Of a stretch of DNA of 64,000 nucleotides, positions 18,456-27,086 are shown piece after piece (the first letter of the stretch is position 1; each line of letters starts with the position of its first letter). Source of the DNA: Dongia rigui. Its GTDB lineage: Bacteria; Pseudomonadota; Alphaproteobacteria; Dongiales; Dongiaceae. Below the pieces are notes generated by a model, which searched no databases, was not told where the DNA came from, and saw only the letters and a list, made by a program, of their open reading frames with translations. The stretch is from assembly GCF_034044635.1 (NCBI RefSeq), contig NZ_JAXCLX010000001.1:1178001-1242000 (forward strand), written 5' to 3'. The translations under genes and the position numbers were made by a program.

Positions 18456-20840
18456 TCACTCGCCGTAAGGAATCCAGATGTTCTTCACCTGCACCGCGTG
18501 GCGCAGCAGGATCGGCCCTTCGGCAGCAGCTTGGTCGAACCAATCGGTCACGAGACCGTGATCGGTCAGCACGCGTTTGAGATTTCCGACCGAGAGCTTC
18601 TCGGCCAGGGTCGCAATCTCCTTTGTGCCGAAGGCCCAGATCGCATCGACGTCGTCATGATCGGCCAAGGTCTTGGCCAGATCCTTGGCGGCACCGGTCA
18701 CGATATTGACGACGCCCGCCGGCACATCGGAGGTTTCCAGGACCTGATAGAAATCGGTGGCGACCAGCGGATGACGCTCCGACGGCACGATGACGGCACG
18801 GTTGCCCATGGCAATGACCGGCGCCAGCAATGAAATGAATGAAAGCATCGGCGCTTCGTCGGGGCAGACGATCCCCACGACGCCGATCGGCTCGTTCATG
18901 GCGAGCGCCACGCCGCGCAAGGGCGGCGCATGCACCGTGCCTTCGAACTTGTCGGCCCAGGCGCCATAGGCAAAGAGGCGCCCGATGCTGGCATCGACTT
19001 CGGCCACCGCCTTGGCCTTTGAGGCACCCGTCATCGCCGCAATGCGGGCCGCGAATTCGTCGGCGCGGGCCGAGAGGTTCTCGGCCATGTAATAGAGGAT
19101 TTGCGCACGGTTGTGCGCGGTCGCCTTCGACCAGCCTTCGGCGCCGCGGGCGGCCGCAACCGCATTGCGGATGTCCTTGCGATTGCCCTCGCCCACTTCG
19201 CCCAGGCGCACGCCCTTGGGCGACAGCACGGGGCGCGAGTAATTGCCGTCGGGACGCGCCTGCTTGCCGCCGACGAAGAGCTTGGCGGTGCGGTCGAGAT
19301 CGGGCAGATCGAAACCGGCCACATTCTCCTGGGGTTCCGGCAGTTCCGCAGCGACGCGGGCTTTCCGGCCCGCCCAGGCCTTGGGCTTCAGATACTCGTA
19401 GGCGCCTTCCTTGCCACCCTCGCGGCCGTAGCCGGATTCCCGGTAGCCGCCAAAGCCGACCGCGGCATCGAAGAGGTTTGTGGCATTGATCCACACCACA
19501 CCGGCCTGCAGCTTCGGCGCGATATCGAGGGCCAAGCCGATCGTCTCGCTCCAGATGCTGGCGGCAAGGCCATAGCGCGTGTTGTTGGCGAGCATCACGG
19601 CTTCGTCCGGCGTGCGGAAGGTCATCGAGACCAGCACGGGGCCGAAGATTTCCTCGCGCGCGACGGTAGCCGCCGTCTGCACGTGAGCCAGCAAGGTCGG
19701 GGGATAGAAGTTGCCGCCGGTGGGCAAGTCGATCTCCGGCTGGAACAGCTCAGCCCCCTCGGCAACACCGGTGGCGACGAGTGCTTTGATGCGCTCGAGC
19801 TGCACCGGGGCCACGATGGCACCCATGTCGATCGCCTTGTCGAGCGGGTTGCCGACACGCAGGTTCTGCATGCGGCGCTTGAGGCGCGCATGGAATTTGT
19901 CAGCGATGCCTTCCTGCACCAGGAGGCGCGACCCGGCGCAGCACACTTGGCCCTGGTTGAACCAGATGGCATCGACGACGCCTTCGATGGCACCGTCGAT
20001 ATCGGCATCATCGAAGACGATGAAGGGCGACTTGCCGCCAAGCTCCAAGGTCAGCGACTTGCCCGAACCCGCCGTCTCGGCGCGGATGAGCTTGCCCACT
20101 TCCGATGACCCGGTGAAAGCGATCTTGTCGACACCTGCATGGCCAACGATGGCGGCGCCCGTGCGGCCGTCACCCGTCACCACATTGAGGACACCGGCCG
20201 GCAGACCCGCCGCCGCCGCGATCTCGGCAAAGAGCAGAGCGGTGAGCGGCGTGAATTCGGCGGGCTTCAGCACCACCGTGTTGCCTAGCGCCAGAGCCGG
20301 CGCCACTTTCCAGGCCAGCATGAGCAGCGGGAAGTTCCACGGAATGATCTGGCCGACGACGCCGACCGGAACCTGGTCGGCAAATTCGGTCGCCTGCAGC
20401 TGCGCCCAGCCGGCATGATAATAGAAGTGACGGGCGACGAGCGGCACGTCGATGTCGCGCGTTTCGCGCACCGGCTTGCCGTTGTCCAGCGCCTCGATGA
20501 CGGCAAAGAGGCGGGCATGTCGTTGAACCGCGCGCGCCAGCGCATAAAGGTGACGGGCGCGCGCGTGACCGGGCAATTTGGCCCAGGAGCCCTGCGCCTT
20601 GCGGGCAGCGACGACAGCCGCATCGACATCCGCCGCATCGCCCTGGGCGACGCGGCCGAGCTTCTTGCCCGTCGCCGGATCCATCGCATCGAAATGAACG
20701 CCCGCGGCGGGCTGCACGAACTTGCCGCCGATGAAATGACCGAAGCCGGATTCGTGGCGCTTCAGCCAGGCACGCGCCTCGCCATCGGCTTCCGGCGCCG
20801 GACCATAGGACATCTCGTCGAAATAGCGGGCGACACTCAT
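18456..20840 (-). CDS. ALDH16-type double-domain aldehyde dehydrogenase
   Basis: A 794-residue fusion of two aldehyde dehydrogenase modules. Domain 1 (about residues 1-480) is complete: NAD-binding, the general base in LELGGK (E266) and the nucleophile in GQVCCAGSR (C300). Domain 2 (about 520-794) keeps the Rossmann part (NEPIGVVGIVCPDEAP) but lacks LELGGK and the cysteine region, ending in VQVKNIWIPYGE. This is the pattern of the ALDH16 family, where the second domain is structural. It probably oxidises the aldehyde made by the aldolase, acetaldehyde if the sugar is deoxyribose. ATG 20840 has AGGA seven bases before it; an upstream ATG would overlap deoC by 14 bases. Confidence 0.9.
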   Translation of the reverse strand: MSVARYFDEMSYGPAPEADGEARAWLKRHESGFGHFIGGKFVQPAAGVHFDAMDPATGKKLGRVAQGDAADVDAAVVAARKAQGSWAKLPGHARARHLYALARAVQRHARLFAVIEALDNGKPVRETRDIDVPLVARHFYYHAGWAQLQATEFADQVPVGVVGQIIPWNFPLLMLAWKVAPALALGNTVVLKPAEFTPLTALLFAEIAAAAGLPAGVLNVVTGDGRTGAAIVGHAGVDKIAFTGSSEVGKLIRAETAGSGKSLTLELGGKSPFIVFDDADIDGAIEGVVDAIWFNQGQVCCAGSRLLVQEGIADKFHARLKRRMQNLRVGNPLDKAIDMGAIVAPVQLERIKALVATGVAEGAELFQPEIDLPTGGNFYPPTLLAHVQTAATVAREEIFGPVLVSMTFRTPDEAVMLANNTRYGLAASIWSETIGLALDIAPKLQAGVVWINATNLFDAAVGFGGYRESGYGREGGKEGAYEYLKPKAWAGRKARVAAELPEPQENVAGFDLPDLDRTAKLFVGGKQARPDGNYSRPVLSPKGVRLGEVGEGNRKDIRNAVAAARGAEGWSKATAHNRAQILYYMAENLSARADEFAARIAAMTGASKAKAVAEVDASIGRLFAYGAWADKFEGTVHAPPLRGVALAMNEPIGVVGIVCPDEAPMLSFISLLAPVIAMGNRAVIVPSERHPLVATDFYQVLETSDVPAGVVNIVTGAAKDLAKTLADHDDVDAIWAFGTKEIATLAEKLSVGNLKRVLTDHGLVTDWFDQAAAEGPILLRHAVQVKNIWIPYGE

Positions 20841-20844
20841 GGTC

Positions 20845-21852
20845 TTATCCTGCGGCATGCCGGTTATAGGCCGAATAGCGGCCGGTCACGTGGTGTTCGA
20901 GCTGGCGTTCGATATCGGCAAGCAGGCTCGACGCGCCGATGCGGAAGAGATTGGGTTCGAGCCACTCGCGGCCCAATTCCTCCTTCATCAGGAACTGGTA
21001 GTTGAGCACGTCCTTGGCGGCAGAGATACCGCCAGCCGGCTTGTAGCCGATCTTGAACCCGGTCCGTTCCTGATATTCGCGGATCATGCGGATCATGATC
21101 AGGGTGACGGCAAGCGTTGCGTTGACGCTTTCCTTGCCGGTCGAGGTCTTGATGAAATCGGCGCCGGCCATCATGCAGACCAGCGAGGCCCGGGCCACAT
21201 TGCGCAAGGTTTTGAGATCGCCGGTCGCAAGGATTGCCTTCACATGCGCCTGGCCGCAGGCGGCGCGGAAGTCGCGCATCTCGTCATAGAGCGCCTGCCA
21301 ATTGCCGGTCAGCACGTGCTCGCGCGTGATGACGATATCGATTTCCTCGGCGCCGTCTTTGACCGAGGCCTCGATTTCCTTGAGCTTCAGATCATGGGGA
21401 ATGAGGCCGGCGGGAAAGCCAGTCGAAACGGCGGCGACCGGAATGCCGGTGCCGGCCAGTGCCTCGACGGCGGTCGCCACGAAACGGTGATAGACGCAGA
21501 TGGCGCCCGTGGTCAGACCGCGATCCGCCATGCCCAGCGCATCGAGCAGATCGGCCCTCACCGGCGCCTTCGCCTTGGCGCAGAGGCGCTTGACGCGCTC
21601 GGCCGTGTCGTCACCGTTCAACGTGGTGAGATCGATGCAGGTGATGGCCTTGAGAAGCCAGGCGGCCTGCGCATCCTTCTTCACCGTACGCCGACCCGGC
21701 AGGGTCGCCACCCGACGCTCGGCCGCCGACAGATTGACGCGCACGCCCTGCACCCAGCCAAGATCAAGCGGCTGGGCCACATTGCGGGCGATCGCATTGT
21801 GGCCAGCCTGCGTTGCGTGGCCACCGATGGGCGCGATCTTGAGATCAGCCAT
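20845..21852 (-). CDS. deoC: Deoxyribose-phosphate aldolase
   Basis: A 335-residue class I aldolase that splits 2-deoxyribose 5-phosphate into acetaldehyde and glyceraldehyde 3-phosphate. The Schiff-base lysine is in FIKTSTGK (K235), the activating lysine in KPAGGIS and the acidic residue in EEIDIVI. It is longer than the roughly 220-260 residue enzyme of many bacteria, with an N-terminal extension of about 80 residues, like the eukaryotic and alphaproteobacterial type. The start MADLKIAPIGG is chosen over an in-frame start 11 codons upstream. The stop is four bases from the dehydrogenase start. Confidence 0.93.
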   Translation of the reverse strand: MADLKIAPIGGHATQAGHNAIARNVAQPLDLGWVQGVRVNLSAAERRVATLPGRRTVKKDAQAAWLLKAITCIDLTTLNGDDTAERVKRLCAKAKAPVRADLLDALGMADRGLTTGAICVYHRFVATAVEALAGTGIPVAAVSTGFPAGLIPHDLKLKEIEASVKDGAEEIDIVITREHVLTGNWQALYDEMRDFRAACGQAHVKAILATGDLKTLRNVARASLVCMMAGADFIKTSTGKESVNATLAVTLIMIRMIREYQERTGFKIGYKPAGGISAAKDVLNYQFLMKEELGREWLEPNLFRIGASSLLADIERQLEHHVTGRYSAYNRHAAG

Positions 21853-21966
21853 GCCGACACCGTCTCTGGAAAGGCATCCGCGCAAAGCAGCCGAACAGGC
21901 GATCTTCGGCCCGGTCCGGGCCGTCTCCTCCCACTCGGCGCTCTTTGCGGCGCTTGTTAATATTCT

Positions 21967-21979
21967 ATCAAACTTTGAT
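21967..21979. promoter_or_regulatory. Candidate operator of the DeoR-type regulator
   Basis: A perfect 13-base palindrome ATCAAA-C-TTTGAT in the A+T-rich gap between the regulator gene and deoC. It sits about 115 bases upstream of deoC, next to promoter-like TAGAAT/TATTAA sequences on the minus strand. It is plausibly bound by the regulator encoded next door. Confidence 0.45.
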
Positions 21980-22007
21980 CACTTTATGACATCGGGTTGG
22001 AGAGCCG

Positions 22008-22724
22008 TCAAGCGCTCCGCGGCCCGTCTTCGGTAATGATCGAGCGGAAGTCGGAGAGCCGCGCGAAATAAGCGGGCTTCACGGTGCCGAACTTGCTCTC
22101 ATCCACCACCAGATGGCTTTCCAGCGCGCTGGCAATCGCCTTCTGCTTGATCGGCACTTCATGGAAATGGGAGCAGCTGGCCCCGCGTTCCACATCGACA
22201 CCACCGGCCGAGATGAAGGCCTTGTTGATACCGAACCGGCCCAAGGGTTCCAGCCATTCGCCGCTGGAAAACGTCGCCGAGGCGGCGTGAAAAAGCCCGC
22301 CCAGCATGATCATGCGCAAATTGGGTTTCTGCGCCAATCGATCCGCCACGTTAAGCGAATAACAGATGACCGTGATGCTGAGATCTGCCGGTATTTGCTG
22401 GGCCAAATGATCGAGCGTCGAACCGCAATCGATGAAGACCGTGTCGTCCGGCGCGATCAATTCGAGGGCGTGGCTGCAGGCGCGAAACTTGGCGTTGGCG
22501 TGGCTGTCGGCCTCGCGTCCCAGCTCGTAGCCGCCGGCAATATCATCCGCGCTGACGATATGTCCGCCAAGATAGGCAAAGCGCTCAGGGTGCGCGCTGA
22601 CATCGCGCCGCACGGTCATTTCCGAGACGCCCAGGAGCGCGGCCGCATCTCGCAGATGCAACACACCGCGCTGCGCCAAGGCCTCGGCGAGCAGATTGGT
22701 GCGCTCGGATTTGCGGCTGGACAT
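22008..22724 (-). CDS. DeoR/GlpR family transcriptional regulator
   Basis: A 238-residue repressor with an N-terminal winged helix (about residues 5-55, recognition helix in LLGVSEMTVRRDVS) and a C-terminal DeoR sensor domain. The sensor has the sugar-phosphate binding features IDCGSTLDHLAQ and ISAGGVDVERGAS. The usual ligand is a phosphorylated sugar from the controlled pathway, here perhaps deoxyribose 5-phosphate. GGGAG precedes the ATG at 22724; longer in-frame starts exist. It heads the minus-strand catabolic cluster. Confidence 0.9.
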   Translation of the reverse strand: MSSRKSERTNLLAEALAQRGVLHLRDAAALLGVSEMTVRRDVSAHPERFAYLGGHIVSADDIAGGYELGREADSHANAKFRACSHALELIAPDDTVFIDCGSTLDHLAQQIPADLSITVICYSLNVADRLAQKPNLRMIMLGGLFHAASATFSSGEWLEPLGRFGINKAFISAGGVDVERGASCSHFHEVPIKQKAIASALESHLVVDESKFGTVKPAYFARLSDFRSIITEDGPRSA

Positions 22725-22924
22725 TCGGATCACACTCCCCTGGCGGCGATGCACGATTGGACCGATTTGGCGCGGCTCTCTGGACCGGGCATCGGGGTCA
22801 GCATGCGACGCCCCGGACAGGTTCGTCAACCCGAAATTGTTATATTCCTAACATCGTGGCTCATGTTGGAACCGAGGGCCCATGACCGAATTGCATTGAA
22901 ATCAACCTGTTGAGGAGAGCAGCG

Positions 22925-23197
22925 ATGGCGGAATCCAAGAATGTGCGGGCCTACCGCAAATCGCTGCAGGATGGCGATCCTGCGGCCAAGGCAGATGCCG
23001 AGGGCAAGGCTGCGAAGCTGGGCCTTGAGCTTGAGGCGGCCGAAAGCAAGCGGCCGGGCGCCGGAAAGTCGCTGGCACGCGGCGACAATGCCAAGCCGGG
23101 CCACGTTCGCGCCGACGTGGCCGACGATCCGCGGCGGAACCGGCCAGCGACCCGGCAGCCGGCCCGTGGCAAGAAACCCCTGACCCGACAGAAATAG
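22925..23197 (+). CDS. Small basic hypothetical protein
   Basis: A 90-residue, very hydrophilic protein with many Lys, Arg, Ala and Asp and no predicted membrane part or known fold (MAESKNVRAYRKSLQDGDPAAK...). It is probably disordered or helical and may bind nucleic acid; that is only suggested by charge. GAGGAG lies upstream of the ATG. It is nine bases before the next small gene, so the two form a pair. I do not recognise the family. Confidence 0.65.
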   Translation: MAESKNVRAYRKSLQDGDPAAKADAEGKAAKLGLELEAAESKRPGAGKSLARGDNAKPGHVRADVADDPRRNRPATRQPARGKKPLTRQK

Positions 23198-23206
23198 GAG
23201 CGAAAG

Positions 23207-23509
23207 ATGCCCCGTGGTGACAAGGACAAGTATACCTCGAAGCAGAAACGGCAGGCTGAGCATATCGAAGAAGGGTATGAGGAACGCGGCGTCGCCAAGG
23301 ACGAGGCTGAGGCCCGGGCCTGGGCGACGGTCAACAAGATGAGCGGTGGTGGCAACAAGAGCGGCTCCGGCGTCGGCAAAGCGGAAAACAAGGCACCGGC
23401 GCGTAAGGGTGGGCGCATCGGCGGTGCAGCGTCGGCCGCCCGCCCCAAGGCCGCCCGCAAAGCATCTGCGAAAAAGGCAGCCGCCACCCGCAAAAGACGT
23501 GCAGGCTAA
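23207..23509 (+). CDS. Small 'plasmid stabilization'-type protein with histone-like tail
   Basis: A 100-residue protein. Residues 1-60 (MPRGDKDKYTSKQKRQAEHIEEGYEERGV...ARAWATVNKMSGGG) match a widespread short family often labelled plasmid stabilization protein, whose function is not established. The C-terminal 40 residues are an Ala/Lys/Arg-rich tail (AARPKAARKASAKKAAATRK), like histone H1-type bacterial proteins, so nucleic-acid binding is plausible. AGGAGCGAAAG gives a good ribosome-binding site. Confidence 0.8.
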   Translation: MPRGDKDKYTSKQKRQAEHIEEGYEERGVAKDEAEARAWATVNKMSGGGNKSGSGVGKAENKAPARKGGRIGGAASAARPKAARKASAKKAAATRKRRAG

Positions 23510-23575
23510 GCGCTATCCTATGGTCCGGCTTTCCGGCAGTATGGCGGCCCCATACCGCCGCCACACCGGATCAGC

Positions 23576-24823
23576 ATGTCCGCCCAGCCGAATATGTTCT
23601 CTGTTCTCAGGAACAGGGATTTTTTCTTCCTCGAACTCAATGCCTTCTTCGCCACGATCGCTGCCGAGATTTTCACGGTCGCCATGGGCTGGCGGATCTA
23701 TGAAATGTCGGGCGATGCTTTCGCGCTGGGCCTCGTGGGCCTCGCGCAATTCCTGCCCATGCCGCTCCTGGTCTTTCTGACCGGTACCGCTGCCGACCGC
23801 TATTCGCGCCGCCGCATCGTCACCATCTGCATGGTGGTCGAGTTCGCCGCCATGCTGGGCATTGCCTTGGTTGCCCATTTGCCGGCGGGCGATATCTGGC
23901 CGATCCTCGCCTTTCTGGTCCTGCTGGGCGCCGGCCGCGCCTTCCTGGCGCCAGCCTCGCGCGCCTTGGCACCGACGCTTGTCACGCGCGAAGAGATCGG
24001 CGCCGCCGTTTCCTGTTCCACCGCCACCTGGCAGTTCTGCTCGATCGCCGGTCCGGCCCTGGGCGGCCTACTCTATGGCTTCTCTCCTGACATCGCTTAC
24101 GGCACGGCATTGGTCATGGTTTTCTGCGCCGGCCTCGCCTCGCTCTTCATCCGGAAGGCGCCGCAAAAGCCGGTGCAGGAAGAAAGCATGATCGATGCAC
24201 TGATGGGCGGCCTCCGCTACATGAAGGCAGAGAAGATCGTGCTGGGCGCCACGACGCTTGACTTGTTCGCCGTGCTGCTCGGCACCACGGTCGGCCTGCT
24301 GCCGATCTTTGCCAAGGACATCCTGCTTGCTGACGCTTTCGAGCTGGGCGTGCTGCGCTCGGCGATCGGTATCGGCGCCCTTGGCATGGCGCTATTCCTC
24401 GGTGTCTTTCCCGTGCGCCGCAACGCCGGACCGATCATGTTCGCAACCGTCGCCGTGTTTGGTGTCGGCACCGTGGTCTTTGGACTGTCGCATTCGCTGG
24501 TCCTGTCGGTCGGCGCCCTCATCGTCATGGGCGCCAGCGACATGATCAGCGTCTATATCCGCGAGGTGCTGCTGCAGCTTTGGACGCCGGATTCGCTGCG
24601 CGGCCGGGTCACCGCGGTGAACTCCGTGGCCGTCTCCGCCTCCAACGAACTCGGCACCTTCCGTGCCGGTGCCTCGGCCGATCTCTTCGGCCCCGTCATC
24701 GCGACGGTGCTGGGCGGCATTTGCACACTGGGCGTCACCTTGATGTGGATGTATCTCTTCCCCAAGCTGCGCAAGGCCGACCATCTCTCCGGCGTCGATG
24801 AAGACGGTCTTAAAGAAGCCTGA
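23576..24823 (+). CDS. MFS transporter (EntS-like exporter)
   Basis: A 415-residue major facilitator with about 12 membrane helices. The loop after helix 2 has the MFS motif (GTAADRYSRRRIV, about residues 68-80). The type resembles MFS_3/EntS exporters, which pump small molecules such as siderophores or drugs out with protons. The substrate is unknown; no siderophore genes are nearby. Its last 14 bases overlap the end of the convergent DUF3237 gene. Confidence 0.85.
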   Translation: MSAQPNMFSVLRNRDFFFLELNAFFATIAAEIFTVAMGWRIYEMSGDAFALGLVGLAQFLPMPLLVFLTGTAADRYSRRRIVTICMVVEFAAMLGIALVAHLPAGDIWPILAFLVLLGAGRAFLAPASRALAPTLVTREEIGAAVSCSTATWQFCSIAGPALGGLLYGFSPDIAYGTALVMVFCAGLASLFIRKAPQKPVQEESMIDALMGGLRYMKAEKIVLGATTLDLFAVLLGTTVGLLPIFAKDILLADAFELGVLRSAIGIGALGMALFLGVFPVRRNAGPIMFATVAVFGVGTVVFGLSHSLVLSVGALIVMGASDMISVYIREVLLQLWTPDSLRGRVTAVNSVAVSASNELGTFRAGASADLFGPVIATVLGGICTLGVTLMWMYLFPKLRKADHLSGVDEDGLKEA

Positions 24824-25274
24824 AACAGGCGACCCTCACGAGGTCCGCCCGGGGATAGGTGACGCGGCCGGTGCACACTATGCGATTTAGCCAGTCGCAA
24901 GGCCCCTCTGGTGCATGGAACACCGGCGTACAGCGGCAATAGAGCTCATCTGCCGCTGGCTCGCCGCCCGCTTTCACCTTGGCAAGGCCGGCGTCATTCG
25001 GGACCCAAAGGCCGCGGTTGTGAATGTCGATGACGATGCCGCTGGTGGTCCGCAGTTGGTAACGCGCATCGAGGACGCCGACACCGTCGGGACGCAGCAG
25101 GAAGTAATCGGCCCCGCCGGCCAGCACCACGCCGCCGATTTCAGGCCCCGCAAAACTGCCCCCGATGATGGGGTAGTCGGTACGCTCGCCAGCCGGCCCG
25201 GTCCCCACAGGCTGCGCCGGCCCGATCAGGACATCGATGTCAAACAGCCAGGTGGTCTCCAACGCAGGTGACAT
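24810..25274 (-). CDS. DUF3237 family protein
   Basis: A 154-residue DUF3237 protein, a small beta-barrel family of unknown biochemistry. Typical blocks are IIGGSFAGPEIGGVVLAGGADYFLLRPDGVG, DARYQLRTTSG, IHNRGLW and CDWLNRIVCTGR (about residues 37-145). It is 13 bases after the serine hydrolase gene and third in a MarR-hydrolase-DUF3237 operon. Such proteins often accompany catabolic or efflux genes. Its stop lies inside the last codons of the MFS gene on the other strand. Confidence 0.85.
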   Translation of the reverse strand: MSPALETTWLFDIDVLIGPAQPVGTGPAGERTDYPIIGGSFAGPEIGGVVLAGGADYFLLRPDGVGVLDARYQLRTTSGIVIDIHNRGLWVPNDAGLAKVKAGGEPAADELYCRCTPVFHAPEGPCDWLNRIVCTGRVTYPRADLVRVACFRLL

Positions 25275-25287
25275 CGTAGCGCCCCCT

Positions 25288-26562
25288 TCAACGCTGGCCG
25301 CGGAAATGCTGCGCCAAGGCGCGCAGCAAGCGCACGGTGTCGGCCCCGATCGGCGATTCGGCAGCCGGCAAGGAGGATTGCTTCACCACCACCAGATCGG
25401 CGGCAAAGTCGATGAAGATGTATTGGCCGTGGATGCCGCACGCCATGATGGACGGGCTGCCATCGTTGAAGACATACCACTGGCTGCGATAGGAGGCGCC
25501 GGGCGCCCAGGCAGCAAATTCAGCGTCGCGGGCGAAGGCAGCAGCATCGCCGCCCGCCGCGATCTTGCGGATGGCCTTGGCCGGCAGGATCTCAGCGCCC
25601 TCGATGCGGCCTTCCTGCAGCACCAGCCGGCCAAAACGGGCAAGATCGCGCAAGGTCGCATTGAAGCCGGCCCCGGTGATGGCGCGCCCCCAGGGATCGG
25701 CCGCGAAATAGGCGTCGCGCTCGACACCGATCTTCGACCACAGCATTTCCTCGACCAGCTTGTCGCTGGATTTGCCGCTGGCCCGCTCCATGGCCCAGCC
25801 GAGGACCTCGGTCACCGCCGTCACATAATGGAAGAGGCCGCCATGGCTGTCGCGCTTCTGCAAGGACGGCAGGTATTCATAAAGCGAGGCATAGCGGCCA
25901 AGGCCGCTTGGCGCCGGCAGCAGGCCGCTCGCGTAACCGTAATGGGACGAACTGGAATCGGGATCGTCGTATTTCTCGACATAGTCGATGCCGACCGCCA
26001 TATCGAGCACCTGGCGGATGGTCGCATCACCGAAGGCGCTGTTAATGAGTTCCGGGAGGTAATGCGCAGTCGCCGCATTCTCATCCAGTATGCCGCGATC
26101 GACCAGAACCTCCGCCACCAGGCCGATCACCGATTTGGTGCAGGAGAACATGATATGCCGGGTGGCGGGTGTCTGCCCGTTCCAATAGCGCTCGTAGCGG
26201 ATCTTGCCGCCCTGCAGCACCAAGCAGGCATCAGTATAGGTGGCGATGAGGTGGTCGCCCATGGTCTGCTTGGCGCCACTCAAACTGCCGAATTCAAAGC
26301 TGTCGAGGGACAGCGCCGCTGCGGCAAGGGGTGATGTGGCCGTGCCGCCGCCATGGACCGTCAGCGTGGGCAGCAACTGTCCGACATGCTGAAAGCCCCA
26401 TCGGTTGTACGGCGCCCGGATCCAGCTTGCCCAGGTGACGCGCGCCTCGGCCGATGCCGGGAAGCCTTGCATCAAGCCAAGTTCGGCTGCCGTCGCCGGC
26501 GCCTTGGTTTGCGCGGCGCGGTAGATCTCGGCGGCGGCTTCGTTTTCGGCAAAGAACGACAT
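25288..26562 (-). CDS. Serine hydrolase (class C beta-lactamase / 6-aminohexanoate-dimer hydrolase type)
   Basis: A 424-residue cytoplasmic serine hydrolase of the beta-lactamase fold. The nucleophile motif is S140-C-T-K143 (FSCTKSVIG) and Y246 in FHYVTAVTEVLG fits the general-base tyrosine. There is no signal peptide, which argues against a true beta-lactamase and for an amide or ester hydrolase. It is 15 bases after the MarR gene and 13 before DUF3237. With the divergent FAD monooxygenase it may belong to a small xenobiotic or aromatic-ester pathway (inference). Confidence 0.85.
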   Translation of the reverse strand: MSFFAENEAAAEIYRAAQTKAPATAAELGLMQGFPASAEARVTWASWIRAPYNRWGFQHVGQLLPTLTVHGGGTATSPLAAAALSLDSFEFGSLSGAKQTMGDHLIATYTDACLVLQGGKIRYERYWNGQTPATRHIMFSCTKSVIGLVAEVLVDRGILDENAATAHYLPELINSAFGDATIRQVLDMAVGIDYVEKYDDPDSSSSHYGYASGLLPAPSGLGRYASLYEYLPSLQKRDSHGGLFHYVTAVTEVLGWAMERASGKSSDKLVEEMLWSKIGVERDAYFAADPWGRAITGAGFNATLRDLARFGRLVLQEGRIEGAEILPAKAIRKIAAGGDAAAFARDAEFAAWAPGASYRSQWYVFNDGSPSIMACGIHGQYIFIDFAADLVVVKQSSLPAAESPIGADTVRLLRALAQHFRGQR

Positions 26563-26577
26563 GTTTCCTCCCCAGGA

Positions 26578-27030
26578 TTAGAATTTCTTCAACAACCGGC
26601 GCAGCGTCTTGAGCTCTGCCGTGGTCAGATTCCGCGCGATGCGCGCATCATGGGCGCGTACTTCGGCGCTGGCCTCTGCCCGGCACTTCTGCCCCAGCGC
26701 GGTCAATTGCAGCACATTGGCACGCTTGTCGCTCGGCGACGGTACGCGGCGCACCAGTTTCAGCGCCGAGAGCCGGTCCAGCAGCGCCATCATCGCCGCC
26801 CGGTTGACGCCCATCACTTGGCCAAGCCGCGACTGGTTGATGCCGGGATTGGCGTCGATCAGGATGAGGGCGGCGAACAAAGGCGGCGTGAGGCCTGTGA
26901 CGCTGGCATCGAAATCCTTATAGATGCCGATCTGCGCCCGCCGGATGGCATAGCCGATGAGGTCGCCGAGCAGGCCAAAGGCGATATCGGCCGGCCATTG
27001 CTCAAAACTGTCCGCCATCCCTTGACTCAT
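26578..27030 (-). CDS. MarR family transcriptional regulator
   Basis: A 150-residue MarR-type winged-helix dimer. The core NQSRLGQVMGVNRAAMMALLDRLSALKLVRRVPSPSDKR (about residues 58-97) gives the recognition helix and the wing. It heads the serine hydrolase-DUF3237 operon and faces the FAD monooxygenase gene. It probably binds the shared intergenic region and is released by a phenolic ligand. Starts at 27030 or 27018 are both possible; AGGGA lies close to the first. Confidence 0.88.
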   Translation of the reverse strand: MSQGMADSFEQWPADIAFGLLGDLIGYAIRRAQIGIYKDFDASVTGLTPPLFAALILIDANPGINQSRLGQVMGVNRAAMMALLDRLSALKLVRRVPSPSDKRANVLQLTALGQKCRAEASAEVRAHDARIARNLTTAELKTLRRLLKKF

Positions 27031-27048
27031 TTCCCTGTCGCGCCATGA

Positions 27049-27069
27049 TTGTACGATAACCATACATAA
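27049..27069. promoter_or_regulatory. Candidate MarR operator in the divergent promoter
   Basis: An imperfect palindrome TTGTACGATAACCATACAT with TGTA-N9-TACA arms, lying in the short gap between the MarR gene and the divergent monooxygenase gene. Size and position fit a MarR site that controls both directions. Confidence 0.45.
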
Positions 27070-27086
27070 AACCCAGGGAGGCACAA

